Shown here one piece after another: positions 45,265 to 58,860 of a DNA stretch of 64,000 nt. Source of the DNA: Diphasiastrum complanatum (taxonomy: Eukaryota; Streptophyta; Lycopodiopsida; Lycopodiales; Lycopodiaceae). The translations under genes were made by a program, and so were the position numbers. The notes beneath the pieces are model-generated. The model was not told the origin of the DNA, made no database searches, and saw only the letters and a list, made by a program, of their open reading frames with translations. Positions within the stretch are counted from its first letter, which is position 1, and the number at the start of each line of letters is the position of its first letter. The DNA is taken from the NCBI GenBank assembly GCA_029204225.1, contig CM055099.1:51415298-51479297 (forward strand). The letters are read 5' to 3'.

Positions 45265-45855
45265 CTAGTTCTTCTCTAATCGATAGACTCGATGGAAGCA
45301 ACTAGCATCTCTGAAAATTCAAAATGAAGGTCATACTACTAGCCAAGGAACTGTCGGACATCATTGATGGCACATAAGTTAAACCTGAAGATGATGCAGT
45401 GACTATCACTAAATGGAAGCTAAAAGATGGCAAGGCTTTTGCCATGATCACTCTCAACATCAAAGACAATCAGTCACATAAGAGCTGCTCAGACTACTAA
45501 GGATGCATGGGACATGCTAGCAACACTCTACGATATCAGAGATGTCTCCTCCAAACTCCATTTGAGGAAGAAATTCTTCACCCTGAGAATGTCTGAAAGA
45601 ACAAGTCTTTCGAGGCACATCAACACTTTCCAAGATCTTATGGAGCAGATGATTGCGACTGGCTCAGTCAGTGAAGATACAGATGTTGTTATGACTCTAT
45701 TATCAAGTCTTTCTAAGGATTATAAAAATTGGGTCCTAGCAATTTCGATCCAGGAGATGATCACCCTTTCAAGAGTGATCTCATTACTCCAACAAGAGGA
45801 GGCCAGAAGATCTGCAACCTCCTTAGGCACAGGGTTGGATTCTCAAGCGATCTAA
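45265..45855 (+). mobile_element. Copia gag (UBN2-type) fragment, right copy
   Basis: Plus-strand frames read TKWKLKDGKAFAMITLNIKD and, from the ATG at 45,514, LATLYDIRDVSSKLHLRKK, INTFQDLMEQMIATGSV and SLSKDYKNWVLAI. This is the usual UBN2 capsid layout, with a stop early in the domain. No knuckle or pol follows. 45,860-46,280 beyond it is non-coding. Confidence 0.85.
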
Positions 45856-47089
45856 CAATTACCAAATACAACAAAAGAATGAGAGGAGGAGGAAAAGAGG
45901 TAGAGAACAAGGACATTCATTATCCATTTCGTAAGAGGCTCAACCGCTTGTATTTGAAATGAAGAGAAAACATGATTTACTAACTCGAGTAGGCCCCTCT
46001 TTATAGTGGAGAGGGGGGCCTTGGCCTCAAAATCCTATTGGCCCATTAAAATCTAAAAAGAGTGGGAAACTCTTGCATTAATTAGAGGACCCAATTTGAA
46101 ATTGAAATTTGGTGGGAACCCCTATTCTATTCACTGACTTGACATTTAGACCCTACGACATTAAAAGTCCCACAAAAAAGCCTAAAGTCCTTTTATTGAC
46201 TTCCTAATTATCAAATAACTATGTGATCTTCGGGTTGGACTTACAAACGCAGGGTGCCAGATCCCTCTCACTTATTAACTCAAGTTAAGGTTGCCTTGGG
46301 ATCCGCAAACTCTCCAACAACTGTAAACCTTTTTTGAAGACCCTCAGAGTATTCGGATGCATGACCTTAATGCAAATTCCAAAGGAGACCAAATTAAGCT
46401 GGACTCCAATAGTATCAAAACAATATTCATCATTATTCTTTTTTAAACAAAGCTCATAAGCTAATGATCTTGTTATATTTTTTTTAGAAAAGATGTAATA
46501 TTTCTTGAAGATCAATTCATGAAAAGACAAGAATATAATCTCTAAAGAATGACGAAGTACTCTTGTTGTGACACTATAGAACTTCAAGTTCAAAAAATGC
46601 GATTATTGATAACAACTCTAAATAAGACATTGCAACTCATGAGCAATGAATTGGAGGACAAAATTTATAACCTCCTAGAAGATCAACATGAGTTTTACAT
46701 AGCTTATCGAGTAAATTGATGAGTCTGCTTATTATTTAGTGCAAGAACCAACTACAATTCATTAAGCGCTCACTACTCAAGATTCTGATTCAAACTTATC
46801 TCAATAGAGTTATAGATTAAGATATGTACATGATACATCTAAAGGGTTATGTGCTTAATGGCAAATATAGTAATGTATGCAAACTCCACAAAGCACAAGC
46901 AACCTGTCCTGAGCATGGTTCTAGAGAATGAACTCTTTTCTCATTCATCAAATTTTTATTTTCGTTCATTTTTTTATCTATCTTAAAATAAAATATTTCT
47001 TCTTATTCAATGCTTATCTTCATCGATTGAGTAGGTTCATTGGGATTTTTCATCACAAAGTAATAATTCAAGAAAAATATGCATGTAAT
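45856..47089. other. Non-coding retroelement-like sequence
   Basis: No supported gene. The motif GGGATCCGCAAACTCTCCAACA at 46,298-46,318 matches the LTR-like end at 43,672. A short plus-strand stretch near 46,600-46,720 encodes NELEDKIYNLLEDQHEFYIA, reminiscent of the helical ORF at 21,388, but stops flank it. Confidence 0.45.
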
Positions 47090-47445
47090 AGGGCATTACA
47101 ACATAATAGATGCTTTCATGCATTGATTCTTTCTTCCCTTTAGGATTGTCAAAATAAGCTCATAGTTGTTATAGATTGTAGTTAGCTTCCTGAGCTTGCA
47201 TTTTTGCCTGCTATTGTCTTGTGCTCACAACATCATTTGACTTGGATTTCTATACATTCAATCTAAATAAATTATTATCTAGTTTTGTGTGCAGATTTTG
47301 TCAATGTTGCATACTTTATGCTTTTTGTCTGACTCTCTTATTGCTTTGTCTGACTGTCCGCTCTTCCACTTTTGAAAACGACCGTGCAATCACACTCTGT
47401 TTTGTGTTTGCCTACTGATGTTGTAAGCACACACCCAAGGAATCA
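47090..47445 (+). repeat. Repeat shared with 20,730-21,085
   Basis: A diverged copy in the same orientation. Here it is cut at about 47,445, where the Gypsy element on the minus strand begins with the last codons of its integrase. This is the junction between two elements. Confidence 0.55.
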
Positions 47446-47453
47446 GTCGACCA

Positions 47454-49060
47454 TCACTTTCGTGCGGTAGTAGAACCGTTCCGATCCGATTGTCGACCTA
47501 TCCATTTCATTATTATCCATATTCCCCGACAGGGTAATAAATAATAATTGATTAAATCAAATAAAAAAATCGGAATGACGAAGCTTAGAAACAGAAAAAT
47601 TCGAGAAGAAGAAAAAGAAAATTTCAAAATAAATGTTTGAAAGCTTCTTGATAGATACTCGAAAGGTGCTTCCTTCGAAATCCTTCGTCCGAGGTAATAT
47701 TTCTTCAGTCTGGAACCGTTAATACATGTTGGCAATAATTCACCATCCAGTGACTGAAGTTGGACAGAACCGTTTTCAAATACTTCGATAACCTTGTATG
47801 GTCCAATCCATCTCATATGTAACTTTCCTGAGAATTTTTGATGTCAAATGTCATATATCAAAGCATAATCATCAAAGCATATATCATTAACAATTTTAAT
47901 ACGAGTATCATGCTTTTCCTTTCGCTCCTCCTGTATTTTCTCTATGATATCCTTTGAATTGTTTTGTGATTCGGAAAGTTCCTCAATGGTTAACAATATT
48001 TTCTTAATACAATCTTCTTTTGTTCGCTCTGCTTGTATTCAAAAAGTTGACGCCTCAAATTCAATCGGAAGAATTGGATGCATACCATATATAAGGAAAT
48101 AAGGAGTTTGTTTCATTGTGATATTTTTGGTATTTCTGTATGCCTAGAGTACTGAAGGTAGCTTTTGATCCCAATCTGTAGAATGTGCAACAATAATCTT
48201 ATTAAGGATCTTGCATGAAATTTCATTCGCTCTTTCAATTAATCCATTGGCTTTCGAATTATGCGGGGTTGTCTTTCTGTGTTTGATCAGAAAATATGTC
48301 ATCAGTAAACGAATTGTATCATTGAAAAAATGAGTACCACCATCACTGACTAATTCAAGAGGACACCCATAACGTGTAACTATAGATTTAAATAGAAAAG
48401 CCGCGACAATTTTCACATCGTTTCGTTTCATTTTGTTGCTTGCGCTCAACATTCTTCGTTGCATAATCTGTTGCTACCAAAATATATCGACATTTTGTGT
48501 GTCGAGTTACTGGCTTTATTGGTTGTTTCTCACTCAAGTCTGATGCATTTCTTTTATGCTATGGTTACTTGATTGTCAGTGTAATTTGTCTACTGCAAGT
48601 CAATCCCCCACTTTTCAAATGGTGCAAGTGGAATGATTGGCGTCAATAGCCAATTCATGGATTTGGTTGGTTTACCATATCTCTGGCATGGATCACACGA
48701 TCGGATATAAATGGAAACATCCTTGAACATGGTATGCCACCGATACTTGGCAATCAAAATCTTATTGACAGTATTCTTTAAAGCAAAATGTCCACCAGCG
48801 TCTTCAGAATGTTAGGCTTCAATAACCATTGGTATATCTTCTACCTCAAGACACCTTCTTAGCTGATGATCTGCACCAAGCTTATACAAAACATTGTTAA
48901 TGATAGTATAAGGTGCAACCTTGTATTGAAATATTGTTTTCTTCTCCAAATCATATCCATCAAGATATATCTGATCTTTAAGATAAATAATAATATCAAA
49001 ATATAAAGAATTCGTAGAGGATTTCTCGAATTAATTTTCATCTGAAAAGTCATCATTCAA
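47454..49060 (-). mobile_element. Gypsy integrase (element at 47-52 kb), broken
   Basis: 48,464-48,144 encodes the core with RYGCPLELVSDGGTHFFND (second Asp) and SKANGLIERANEISCKIL (Glu). 47,816-47,454 encodes the C-terminal domain MRWIGPYKVIEVFENGSVQL. 48,870-48,480 carries the zinc-finger region and first Asp in broken frames. No 3' LTR follows at the left end; the element is truncated at about 47,445. Confidence 0.87.
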
Positions 49061-50020
49061 CGGGTTTATAATCCTTCCTGTACTCAGACATGAAAGATCA
49101 GCATTAGTATGATACTTCTCTTGACGAAGCTCAACTTGATAGTTGAACTCTTGTAGCAACAAAACCTATCGAGCTATTTGTCCAGATAAATCAGGTTTAC
49201 TAACAAGATACTTTAAAGCGTAATGATCAACATGGAATACAAAAACATATCCCAACACTGAATAATGTCAAAAAAAATTTATGGTAAAAATCATTCCAAG
49301 AGCTTCCCTTTCTGTTGTCGAATAATTTTTCTCCGAGGAGCTAGGCTGGCGACTTGCATAGTATATTGGATGGTCTTTCTTTTCTTCGTCCTTCTGACTC
49401 AGACAAACACCAATAGCGAATGCTGACACATCGACATAACAACAAAATAGTTTCATCCAATTTGGTGGTCTCAGAATTGGAGCATTAATCAATTTGTGTT
49501 TAAGTTCTTCGAATGTTCTCTATTGTGCTGCCGTCCAAATATAAGCAACTTGCTTCTTAAGTAACTGTGTAGCAATATAGGCATGATTCTGGATAAATCT
49601 TCGATAATAACCCACATGTCCTAAGAAACCTCTTAGTTCACGTAGATTCATTGGTATCAAGAGATTCTTGATGACTTCAACTTTATCTTTGTCGACTTCA
49701 ATTCCTCTGCTCGATATCCTGTGACCCAGAAGTATACCTTCTCTCATACCGAAAAAACATTTTTCTGGGTGAAGGGACAAACAAGTGTCTCGACACCTCT
49801 ACAATGTAAGCAGCGAAAATCAGCATCATGATTCTCTGGAAAGTAGCTGGTGCATTACAAAGACCAAAGGGCATTTTATTATAGGCATATGTGCCCCAAT
49901 CAGTAGTAAAGATAGTCTTTGGTCGATCTTCCTTCCTTACTCCAACTTGATTATAACCACAGTAGTTCAGTAAATTCTGCTAATTCAGTCTCTCCAATTC
50001 AAAACATGCACAAATTTTCC
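49060..50020 (-). mobile_element. Gypsy RT/RNase H, catalytic box deleted
   Basis: Broken minus-strand frames read NQVGVRKEDRPKTIF, AYNKMPFGLCNAPATFQ near 49,860, then jump to LHPEKCFFGMREGILLGHRI (49,780) and LRELRGFLGHVGYYRRFI. The roughly 35 residues that normally lie between, including the YxDD box, are missing. RNase H follows at 49,492-49,268 (NAPILRPPNW, YSTTEREALGMIF). Confidence 0.87.
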
Positions 50021-50039
50021 AGGTGCAAGTTCAATTAGC

Positions 50040-50930
50040 TCTGTAGAGTCAGACAAAATTATACCTTCCATCATGCTGGTCTGGGTATGGCCATGAATCT
50101 CACGTAGGGCTGATTCCATAGATTTATTCTTGTTGTCGGCTTGGTCTTTATCACCAAATTCTTGTTCAGATTCTTCAAATTCATCATCTGTATCCTCATC
50201 ATCTACATCAAAATTTTTAGAGGCTTGGTCTGCCGCTTCTTATTCACTTACATCAGCATCTGCGTTACAAACCTCAAAGAATTCTTCTTCGTCCTCTGAT
50301 GAATCATTATTCTCGTAGCATTCGAAATAGTTTACAACGATGTCTAATGCTTTAGAAAATATATTAAGATCATAAGAAAATCTTCTGAAGTGAAACTAGT
50401 GTCACTCACAGGAGTCTCACCTTCATATCTATCATGGCTCCAGGTAATAATGTGTTTTTCTGGTTTATAATGATTACCTCTCACCAGTTTGAAATCTCAG
50501 TTCTCTAGACTTCCAATGTACACTTGCATTAGCTTGATAAAGCCAAGCTCATCCGATTAAAACAGAATATGATGACAAACCAAGTGGTTTGATAGCAATA
50601 AAACTCAATGTAAAAGGCTTGGCTTGTAGATACACTGTCACATCCTTTACTTCACCAACAGGCTTTCTTTGTGTTGAATCAGCCAATTTGATATTTCTTT
50701 GGGTTGGTTGAATATTCGTCAAGACCCAAGGCGTGAGCCGTGTCTTCAGTTATTATATTGGCACTTGAACCTGAATCAATCGGCACTTTCTCAATTGAAC
50801 ATCCAGCAATTGTAACGTCGATCTCTGGTGCGCCAAGATCTCCTAGATCAATGGACAATATGCCAACATCTGGCAAAGAAATTGGTTTTTTCTTCTTATG
50901 AGGAGAAAGACTTTTCAATTACTTACGATA
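50040..50930 (-). mobile_element. Gypsy protease and acidic linker
   Basis: 50,918-50,679 has an aspartic protease with VPIDSGSSANIITEDTAHAL (DSG catalytic motif). 50,320-50,130 encodes an acidic Asp/Glu/Ser-rich linker ahead of RT. Stops separate the pieces. The neighbouring 50,930-51,230 is linker with no domain. Confidence 0.8.
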
Positions 50931-51233
50931 GTAATTATTGTCAGCCAATAATTGCTCAAAAGTAATATTAGGATGAAGCGAACCAATATCAATGACAATA
51001 TCATAGTCTTTCATCTTCGCTTTTGAGATGGGCTTGTCGATGATGGCCTCCGAAATTTTTGTCTTCGTGATTTCCACGTCCCCTTCCTCAAAGGTGACTT
51101 TCTTCTCTACAACAGCTATCTGAAGCTCAGATTAATAATTTCTTTTGCTTTTGCAGAAATATCCTTTGAGAATAGCTTAGTTGCATCATGATCATAATCA
51201 AGATCAACTTTAAGATCTTCTTTCGTTATTGCC

Positions 51234-52440
51234 TTGTCCAAAGATTTCCTTTTCGAGGACTTCCTTCATTTCTTTGAAGGTACTTTCGTGTCAGGTTTTG
51301 AGGAGCTTTTGCTTCTTGTGGTCACTTTAAATGACTTTTCAACATCGCTAGGCCAAGATTGGTCAACTGGTTTTGACTTTTTAGCTTCGATGACATCAAC
51401 CTTCTGTACAACAGCACCAGCCGAAGATTTTAATTTCGTAGCAGCAGTAGCAGCAGGAGCAGCAACATACTGGTACTTTGGACGTGGCTTCAATGATTGT
51501 AGACAATCCGGATACTTGTGGTCTGGTTCTTTACAATTTGAGCACAAAGGTATAAATCCGGTCGACTTTTTTGTCTGGCAAAAAATGTCTTGGTTCATCA
51601 CAATTGTAATAGTTTTCCGAAATAGGTTTATTCGAACTGGTAGGACCAACAAATTCTGGCGGGTTGTGTCTCTTTGATGCAAACTTTGGTTTGCCTTGTT
51701 GAAAAGGTGTTGCAGAACCTTAAACATAATTAGTAGATGCATCATCTTGAAATATAAACAATACTTCTTGAGAAGGATCTTCAACATACTTTATGTTCAC
51801 AGCTCTACACTCTTCTTTAGAATGTCCAGATGTACCACATTTTGTATACCATATTCCTGTATCCGAAGAAGAAGCTTTTGGTCTCTTGTCTGCAACTTCT
51901 GAAATTTGAACTTTCAGATCGTTGAACTTCTTGTTAAGATCAGCCATGTTACTTTTCCAAAGCTTTTCAACTCTAGAAGTCGTAGACTTATCCTCATAAT
52001 TTTTACCATCTTCTTTTCGTTTGGACTTACGTTTCTTTCTTCGATCGGTATCATCAGTTTTGGTATCTGATGAGTCACTAGAATCAGATTCAAAACTTGA
52101 AGAACTTGAACTGGATTTAGATTTGGATTCATCTTCATTGTCACTGGAGTCATGCTTAGATTTCCGAGTACGTCTAGTAGAACGTCTTTTACGTGCTAAC
52201 TTGGAAGTCTCATAATTCTCAGCACTCGCAATGACCGCTGATAAAGAAGCCATATCTCCTTGTCTACAGTATGGGTCAATTTTTGGTGGTAAACCTGCCA
52301 AAAACCACTCGATCTGCATTGTGACAGGGTACACACCAGTTAGTTTTCTAATCAGATCCTTTACTTTTCGTTTGTACCTCGATTTTTTTCCTTCTCTTAT
52401 TAAGTCGGTCAAGAATTCTGGATGAATAACCAATTTCTCT
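51234..52440 (-). mobile_element. Gypsy gag, broken in two frames
   Basis: 52,433-51,720 starts inside gag (KLVIHPEFLTDLIREG; the codon at 52,433 is TTG, so this is not the true start). It continues through WFLAGLPPKIDPYCRQ, a Ser/Asp-rich tract, a Lys/Arg-rich tract and the knuckle CGTSGHSKEEC. A second frame, 51,787-51,266, carries another knuckle-like CSNCKEPDHKYPDC. 51,664-52,246 is the counterpart of 1,257-1,838. The N-terminal half of gag is missing or scrambled. Confidence 0.86.
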
Positions 52441-53091
<651 letters not shown>

Positions 53092-53464
53092 AATGTGAGA
53101 ATGAAGAATATCCTATTTATAACCTACGAAGCAAAGAAACACACCTCTTAAAATTCCTGGTGCATCGCTCCATTAACAAATTCCAACTAGCATATAAGTT
53201 ACAAATATTTGTACAATTGACGGTTCATTGTGACGATTCGAATCCAGTCGCTTCGTGTTTCAACTGTCATTTTATACCAGGGGGTCATGTCATTAAATTA
53301 AAAGACAAGTCCTTGGCAATTATATTCGAAAAAATGGTGTAGGCCTCTTCAAAATATATAGTAGGCCTCTTAAAATATATAGTTGTCCAGCGCATATCCT
53401 CATTTCTAAGTATAAATTACCATTTTTGAATAAATATACAAATATGTAGTATCACAGGACCCTC

Positions 53465-54300
53465 AAAGATTCTTTCAAATCTTTGAGAATGCATGCGACG
53501 TGTATGGCGAAACATCTCCCGATGCTATGGTCCAACTATTTTCTATGACCATGATCGCTAAAGCACGTGATTGGTTTTTTAACCTCGATCGTGAAGATAA
53601 ATTGGATTGGTCTATTTTGAAAGAGTCCTTTATCAAGCTTTTTAAGTCCTTCTGTTTGATAGAGAGTCCTTTTGTCAAATTGAGTAACATCAAGATGGCA
53701 AAAGATGAACGCATATGAGACTACATTGAGCGTTTCAAGCGCTTAAAAAGTCAAGTACAAGAACAGCCCACCACCGAACATATGCTCATCATCTAGTTCC
53801 TAATCGGACTTCCAAGATGGATCAGACATGAGCTTAGATCCAATGATGAATATACTAAAGTTAGCTATGTCTGATGCCATCCACGAGAAAGATGAAGGAC
53901 CAGATGGTGACGAATCCAGGAAAAGAACAAGGCATCATGTTGTTGTCCAAGAATTGATGTTGAAGGAGCATTCTCGAGATCAGCTTCGGAAATCCCAAAT
54001 GGAGTTGCTAAACTAGCAACACCAACTGCATATGGAACAACTCACAAAGGAGTTCCACAAAACATTGACATATATCCAAAGTCTCATACCCGGTCAGCTA
54101 CCACCTGGCCAAGTACAACATCGACAAGGAATCATCGGGTGCCCTCATTGTTGAGCCGCACACAATGCGAATGAATGACAATCGTATCAACCAGCTTCTA
54201 ATAATTCTCTGATCACATGTGAGTTAAGTGATTACAATGGTCATGGGTCATTCTGGTGCTACTACAATCCATGATATAACCATCAAGAACAGCCAGGGGG
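53465..54300 (+). mobile_element. Gypsy gag fragment on plus strand
   Basis: The plus strand encodes VYGETSPDAMVQLFSMTMI, AKARDWFFNLDREDKLDW and ESFIKLFKSFCLIESPFVKL, the retrotransposon gag core. After stops come FLIGLPRWIRHELRSNDEY and GQLPPGQVQHRQGIIGCPHC. It is homologous to, and less complete than, the minus-strand gag at 33,980-34,800. In-frame stops at 53,718 and later show decay. Confidence 0.85.
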
Positions 54301-54445
54301 GGACTACTAGCCTCCTAGACCACAATTTGCTCCACAATAGAATCAACACCATCCGCGCAATACTCCATCGGTAAAGATTCAAGAGCTGCTTGGGCAACCA
54401 AAGCCACAACATCTACCTCAGTTAGTACTCTTCGGTCCACCACAC

Positions 54446-55620
54446 ATGCCGATCCAATCTTGAGCATGCAAGTTATAGGTAACAACATCCCCACCAATAG
54501 ATTTTTTTTTTTTTCTTTTGGGGGGGGGAGTGAATATGCAGGCATCCACTGGAGCAGCCACATAGCCAGCAACAACATCCATAAGATCACAACCAAGTTC
54601 ACGAAACCAAAGATGACAAAGACAAGAAAACAGATGAGCAATCCAAATAGACTTTATCCGAAGAAGTACCCCAGTCATGACAAATATCCTTCAAAAGATG
54701 GAAGTACAAGCATTGGAAAATCATCCCCTTCTTCAACCAGCCTCTTTCCACAACATCTGCACCCATTTTCATGCCTATCGCCCACACCATCTACCGTTGT
54801 CACCACCGCCACCACCCTTCCTTCCATTTCTCTGTTTTCCATCATCTTGTTATCCATCTGAGAAATTTCCAGTCTTTTCAGACCCTGATAGTTTAGCTGA
54901 AGCGACTAAGAAATCATTACAAATGTCTTGCAGAGACCAACTACCACCTACATTGGTTGGTCAACCAGAAAAAATTTAATAAGTAGGCAAAGCAGCTAGA
55001 AGACATAAGAAATAAAACAAAGAAGCTGACAAGGAAAGGACGAAACTTAAGCAATAGTTGAGTCGAATCGATCTTAATCAAAAGAAACTCTCTAGAGCAA
55101 TGATAGTTGAATTCCCTCTTATGAAGCCGGAAGCGATCCAAAGTAATGGATCAAAAAAAGAAAGAGCTGCAGAAAAGGAAATGATAAAGATGACAGTGAC
55201 CCTGCAAAACAAATTGAGCTCCTCAACCAGCAAGTGGTGGTCAAAGCTCGACATTGCAAGGGTACAAGATTGCAACTATAGAACTATCAGTTCCTCCTCT
55301 CTTCCACCAAGCCTTCATCATGTTTCTCTACCGTCACCAAACCATTCGTCCAAATCTGTTTCTACCAATGTGTTGATGAGTCCATTTTCTTGAAGACTGT
55401 TAACCGAGATTTGTGCGACCTACCAATTGAAGGTTCTCCTCTTCTTGTCAAGGCAAGAGCATCGACAAGATTGGAACTTCAACTGAGAGAAGAATTGCGG
55501 GAACGCCTAGAAGCAATATGGAGGGTACAGACCACCTTGATGTCAAATATCATGCTAGGATGGAGGAGGAACAACAAAGTAACCAAGATCTTGAGGATCC
55601 GCCTTGTTTACTAATTCCCT
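54446..55620 (+). mobile_element. Gypsy gag-flank segment, right copy
   Basis: Continues from the gag above and matches 3,085-4,170. Open pieces encode His/Pro-rich sequence (54,677-54,979), SSSTSKWWSKLDIARVQDC (55,058-55,393) and LRDLPIEG-like VNRDLCDLPIEGSPLLVKAR (55,390-55,614). A T run broken by one C is followed by 9 G near 54,504-54,528. No catalytic domain is visible. Confidence 0.55.
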
Positions 55621-55783
55621 GCTTTAGAGAATCAGTTGGCTGGTTCTTTCTCTTACTTCTTGTTATGGAACCATTTCTGCCTGTTACCAGGCTACAATGG
55701 GCACTTCTTGGTGGTGAACGTTCTTGTTTTTAGGCCCAAATCAAGCAGAAAGGACTGATGAACGTTGTAGTAAATGTCCTGCC

Positions 55784-56491
55784 TGTTGGAGGACACCAAG
55801 GAAGGTCAATCTTGCACTAGAATCACATGCTTTCAAACCAAATCATGCAGATCATGCATACAACCAAGAAATCAGCGTGTAGATCCATTGAACAAACAAT
55901 GAAAATCCTACCTTAATGCTGCAAAACAAGTTTGAATCAAATCCTACACTATACTACACTTGCATTAATCCACAAACATGAAGCAAGAAACTGAAACTAA
56001 CTAAACTAGACATCATTTAGACAGTCCAAGGACCAAGAAACACTCATTTCTTGATTCACATCAAGAACTAAAATGTCAAGTATATGCAAGATTTACACCA
56101 CATTTCTAGCCTCTATAGTTAACCTGAATGCAAATTCCTATATTAATCCACAAGAAAACAAGAAATCTAATCCACAACTAAGATCCACTACCACACACAA
56201 AGGAATGGAAGGGCATGATCATAAGAGAATCACTCAAGAAAACAATCATGATCAAGGAGCTCAAAGGATGCACCAAACTCGTGGAGGCTCTTCTCATTTG
56301 GACATGGAGTAGATGCATTACACAAAAAGCTCTCTTCTACAAAGGGTGAGTCTCTTAAATAAACAAGAGAGCTCCTTAGGTGGCATCCTAGTGGCATTTC
56401 CACATTTCACAAATTACAAGTGCTCACTCTACTTTCTTTAAGAGGGGTTTACTTGCATTTATTACATTGCCTAGAAATACTAGTTCCTACA
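55784..56491. repeat. LTR-like repeat, about 708 bp, right copy
   Basis: It starts TGTTGGAGGACACC and ends AGTTCCTACA. It is the same repeat as 4,731-5,458 but in opposite orientation, because that block is inverted in the left arm. No target duplication is visible next to it. Confidence 0.55.
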
Positions 56492-56494
56492 TGG

Positions 56495-56776
56495 TCATTC
56501 CATCTTTCGGGATTCACCATGAGGCTTACGTAGTTCTTGCTTGTCATACTTAACTAGTACTTCTCGATTCTCATACAGGGCTCTCAGTCTTCGTTCGTCT
56601 CGTCTTCTCAGAGACCTCCTCGGTCTAAGGTGAGAGGTGCTCTTGGTTAGCGCTGGTCGTGAGTATCTTGGGGATTTGTCAGAATAAGCCAACATCATCC
56701 CACCCCTAATGCATTGCAGGACCCACTGCAACTCATATTGAATGATGTCGCTCCACTTCCGCATTGGCATCTTCAA
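56495..56776 (-). mobile_element. Short basic ORF beside the LTR-like repeat
   Basis: A 93-codon minus-strand frame with MPMRKWSDIIQYELQWVL and an Arg-rich middle (RPRRSLRRRDERRLR). The left arm has the same frame at 4,446-4,727 on the plus strand. It begins where the LTR-like repeat ends and may be the start of an element's coding region. I do not recognise a domain. 56,780-57,030 is non-coding. Confidence 0.35.
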
Positions 56777-57093
56777 TCGTCACTTGGAAAAGCGTAGATC
56801 TTCATTCACTTGCATAAAGCCAAGTGCTTATTGCTGCCAGTCTTCACCACAAAACTGTTTTTCGTAATTTGCCACAATGTAACCAGAATGTCCTATTCTT
56901 GCAAATGGATGATGTCTTCAAAATTGGAGAGCTCCCAGCAACTTTACAACTTCTATGTCTGAGTGCCTCCCTCGTGTCTCCTTTTCTCACTTGTATCTAC
57001 CATTGACAATTTCATTTTTTGTTCCTTGGCAGGTGCTAGCACTTTCATCCACTTTGCAAACTTGTCATTCATAAAAAATAACATCCCTACTTA

Positions 57094-57657
57094 CTACGAT
57101 CTTTCTATTGATGGGATTGAAGACTCTATATCGTTTGTTATTTTCACTATAACCACAAATATACCTTTGATAGAAGTGGCATCATCCTTCTTCCTTGTCT
57201 CCAAGGATTGGTGAACATAGCAAGTAGATCCAAAGATTTTTAGATCTTTGAGATTCGGCCTCTTACCATATAGAGCTTCATATGGTGTGATTCCTCCAAT
57301 GGCTTTGTTGGGCAATCTATTGCACAAAAAGTTAACACAAGAAATTGCCTCACCCCAAAATGGTTTTGGTAGAGAAACTTCTAGCCTTAAAGCCTTAGCA
57401 CACTCAGATAGAGATCTATTTTTCCTCTTGGCCACTCCATTTTGTTGAGGGGTATAAAAACAAGTTGACTCTCTCTTTAGGCCATTAGCATTACAAAACT
57501 CTCTCGTTTTGTTGAAGATATACTCTCCTCCATTATTAGATCTTAATACCTTATTCTTGGTATCAAGTTGATTTTCAACTAGAGTTTTGAGCTTTACAAA
57601 TGAATCATGATAAATTTTACATTTTTTAGGACAATAATGATTGTACTTAACAATCAT
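57094..57657 (-). mobile_element. Copia integrase fragment, right copy
   Basis: The counterpart of 6,406-6,969, with the same replaced catalytic residues (SNNGGEY and GVAKRKN). The 187-codon frame is open in both copies and a handful of substitutions separate them. Confidence 0.88.
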
Positions 57658-58471
57658 AGAGAGTTATTGGTTGCTTAATCAATGGATCTATCAAGTTCTA
57701 CACATTAGATCTTGATCTAGATTCACTACACATGGATTTAAGCAAGGGCAATGGATCAACACATCATAAATTTGTGAGAGCGGCCTCACACGTGTGGAAT
57801 ACTGTCCACAGTACGGCCTGCACCTGAAACAACAAGTACAATAGTCCTAGATAGCATTCACTCATAGAAATCACAAGACAAATGACTAGAAATCTCACAA
57901 AAGTGTAGAATGCAAAAGCCTCATCAATCTTCTTAGCAAAATGATGATCCTTTTATGGATCAAGTACATCCACAAGTCTGGTACAGTCGAGCAGATCTTC
58001 ACACGTGTGAAGAGTGCCACATCACTCAGATCTATCCATTTGATCCATCCTTGATCCTTATCCAAAAGTTGACCTTCTAGAATATGGCTAAAGTCTAAAA
58101 AGCTAGTCTCCTAGAATATAGGAATATTCCCTACAAAATAGGATCTAAGGAAAATGGTCAACTCTTATCTTCTAGTACTCTATACACACGTGTGAACATC
58201 CACTTGCCATGTGGGAGCATTTACTCATGCACATGCAAGGAAAAGCTAATTTCTAGGTGACTAGTCAACTTGACTAAAAACCTAGTCATATCATGTTCAC
58301 ACTAACTAGATTGATACAAAATCAATTTAGATATATACAAGTATGAAAAGTACATCCTTTCACACGTGCAAACAGGCTCCACACGTGTGAAATCAAATCA
58401 TCAACATTATTCTAATGTTTGATCAACATTTACAATAACCAATGTCAAGTGAGAAGTGACAATTTTCAACA
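57658..58471 (-). repeat. LTR-like insert splitting the Copia integrase, right copy
   Basis: The counterpart of 6,970-7,770. It holds CACACGTGTG palindromes near 57,786, 57,999, 58,185 and 58,380, and a mutated one (CACACGTGCA) near 58,362 that is absent from the left copy. Confidence 0.6.
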
Positions 58472-58742
58472 AAACAAACACCAAAAATTTTGAAGACAAA
58501 AGGTAGATCCAAGAAAATCTTGATTGGTCATCAATGAATGATATATATTCTTTAGCACCACCATTAGATTTAGGTGCGGAGCTATACAGATCCGAACGTG
58601 TGACTTCAAAAGGAGTGGTAGAGCTTGTGGTAGATATTGAGAAAGGAAGCTTATAAGTCTTTGAGAGACTATAAGCCTCACAAAGCTTACCACATCTTGG
58701 CAACTCCTTGGGGAGGCCGAGAGCAAGCTCCTTTGAACACAT
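58472..58742 (-). mobile_element. Copia integrase N-terminal fragment, right copy
   Basis: Encodes SISTTSSTTPFEVTRSD and GGAKEYISFIDDQSRFSWI; the counterpart of 7,771-8,010. Confidence 0.85.
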
Positions 58743-58860
58743 TGATTAATATCTTTAACAAAGGACTTGGCAAAGAAAAGTTTCAAAAGTTTAGAGAACT
58801 TCTAGGAGTAATAGATAACACATTAAGGGGGAGTGTTATAATTAATGTTTATTTGATACC
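58740..58860 (+). mobile_element. Copia 3' end with PPT and LTR start, right copy
   Basis: NIFNKGLGKEKFQKFRELLG on the plus strand, the polypurine tract AAGGGGGAG, and the LTR start TGTTATAATTAATG at 58,834. The counterpart of 8,039-8,160. 58,861-59,945 then matches 8,160-9,245 with no gene. Confidence 0.72.
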
